Positions 6,512 through 7,068 of a stretch of 7,068 bases of DNA are shown here, piece by piece. The stretch spans positions 1 to 7,068 of the forward strand of contig JAEWHZ010000123.1 in the NCBI GenBank assembly GCA_023387585.1. Reading direction: 5' to 3'. The notes beneath the pieces are model-generated. The model searched no databases. It had not been told where the DNA came from and saw only the letters and a program-made list of their open reading frames with translations. Made by a program: the position numbers and the translations under genes. How positions within the stretch are numbered: the first letter of the stretch is position 1; each line of letters opens with the position of its first letter. Origin of the DNA: Pseudomonadota bacterium (lineage in GTDB: Bacteria; Pseudomonadota; Alphaproteobacteria; Rhizobiales; Devosiaceae).

Positions 6512-7068
6512 CTATTCCTTGCCGCCCGTCGAGGCCACGGATGCCGAGAAACCACGCTGGAACACGGTCAATATGACCATGGGAATCAGCGAGATGAACA
6601 AGGCTGCGGCGAAGATGAGCGCGTAATTGACGTCGTACTGCGTCGAAAACTGCGCGATCGCCACCGCCGCCACCTTGTAGTCGGGCGCGGGCGCGATCAG
6701 CAGCGGCCACAGATAAGCCTGCCACTGGAAGACGAACAAGATCAGCGAGGCGCTGATCAGTGCCGGCACCGACAGCGGCAGGTAGATCCGCCAGAACACG
6801 CCGAACCAGCCCATGCCGTCGATCATCGCCGCTTCACGCAGCTCCTTGGGAATGCCCATGAAGAACTGGCGGAGCAGGAAAACGGCGAGGCCGTTGCCGA
6901 TGCCCGGCAGGATGAGCCCCAGATAGGTGTTCTGCAAATTGAGGTTGCGCATGGTCTGGTAGAGCGGAACCGCGATGGCGTCGAACGGGATGAGGAAGCT
7001 GACGACCATCACGATGAAGACGATGTTGCGCCCGGGAAAGTCGACCACGGCCAATGCGAAGGCCGCCG
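6512..7068 (-). CDS. Carbohydrate ABC transporter permease, MalG type (5' end outside window)
   Basis: C-terminal part of an inner-membrane permease, about 185 residues visible; the reading frame stays open to the window edge (AAFALAVVDFPGRN is family-like), so roughly the first 90-100 residues are missing. Hydrophobic segments include IVFIVMVVSFLIPFDAIAVP, LGLILPGIGNGLAVFLL, LISASLILFVFQWQAYLWPL and ALIFAAALFISLIPMVILTVF. The cytoplasmic EAA loop that docks on the ATPase is intact: ELREAAMIDGMGWFGVFWRIYLPLSVPAL (EAA...G...LP pattern). The QTMRNLNLQNTYLGLILP stretch is characteristic of MalG/UgpE/LacG-type sugar permeases. It is the last gene of a leftward operon, since a strong terminator follows. 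Partner genes (binding protein, second permease) presumably lie beyond the right edge. The substrate is unknown. Confidence 0.93.
   Translation of the reverse strand, partial: AAFALAVVDFPGRNIVFIVMVVSFLIPFDAIAVPLYQTMRNLNLQNTYLGLILPGIGNGLAVFLLRQFFMGIPKELREAAMIDGMGWFGVFWRIYLPLSVPALISASLILFVFQWQAYLWPLLIAPAPDYKVAAVAIAQFSTQYDVNYALIFAAALFISLIPMVILTVFQRGFSASVASTGGKE

Overview
The window reads as chromosomal DNA of a high-GC alphaproteobacterium, most likely Hyphomicrobiales (Devosia/Pelagibacterium/Rhizobium-like). This is an inference from the strong G/C bias at third codon positions, the MalK/UgpC-type sugar ABC ATPase beside an enolase-superfamily dehydratase, and the style of the small secreted proteins. 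No rRNA, tRNA, transposase, CRISPR array or phage gene is visible.

Layout: (1) 42-2500, plus strand: an enolase-superfamily (mandelate racemase/muconate lactonizing) sugar-acid dehydratase, then an intercistronic stem-loop, then a sugar ABC-transporter ATPase. These look like the tail of a sugar or sugar-acid uptake and catabolism operon that begins before the window. (2) 2510-3219, minus strand: two unrecognised small secreted proteins overlapping by 4 nt (ATGA). (3) 3313-3897, minus strand: a TetR-family repressor, divergent from (4) 4033-5040, plus strand: a luciferase-like flavin-dependent oxidoreductase (YhbW-like). The 135-bp divergent region holds a TTGACA promoter element and two related GGAG-N5-CTCC dyads whose centres are 31 bp apart, a good candidate for a paired TetR operator. 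(5) 5156-5977, plus strand: an aldo-keto reductase of the DkgB type, preceded by helically phased 9-bp direct repeats. (6) 5986-6390, minus strand: a PhnB-like VOC (glyoxalase-fold) protein, convergent with the reductase. (7) 6512-7068, minus strand: the C-terminal part of a MalG-type sugar ABC permease, cut by the window edge and closed by a strong intrinsic terminator.

How the genes may work together: the two edges are sugar-transport operons that converge on the middle block. The left one brings an ATPase without permeases in view, and the right one a terminal permease. The middle block joins a TetR-controlled flavin oxidoreductase, an aldehyde/ketone-reducing aldo-keto reductase and a glyoxalase-fold protein. 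That is compatible with a small redox or reactive-carbonyl response cassette, but only the TetR-oxidoreductase link is supported by DNA sites.

I see no clearly new large system. The most distinctive signals are the paired operator-like dyads, the phased repeats upstream of the reductase, and the orphan secreted pair.
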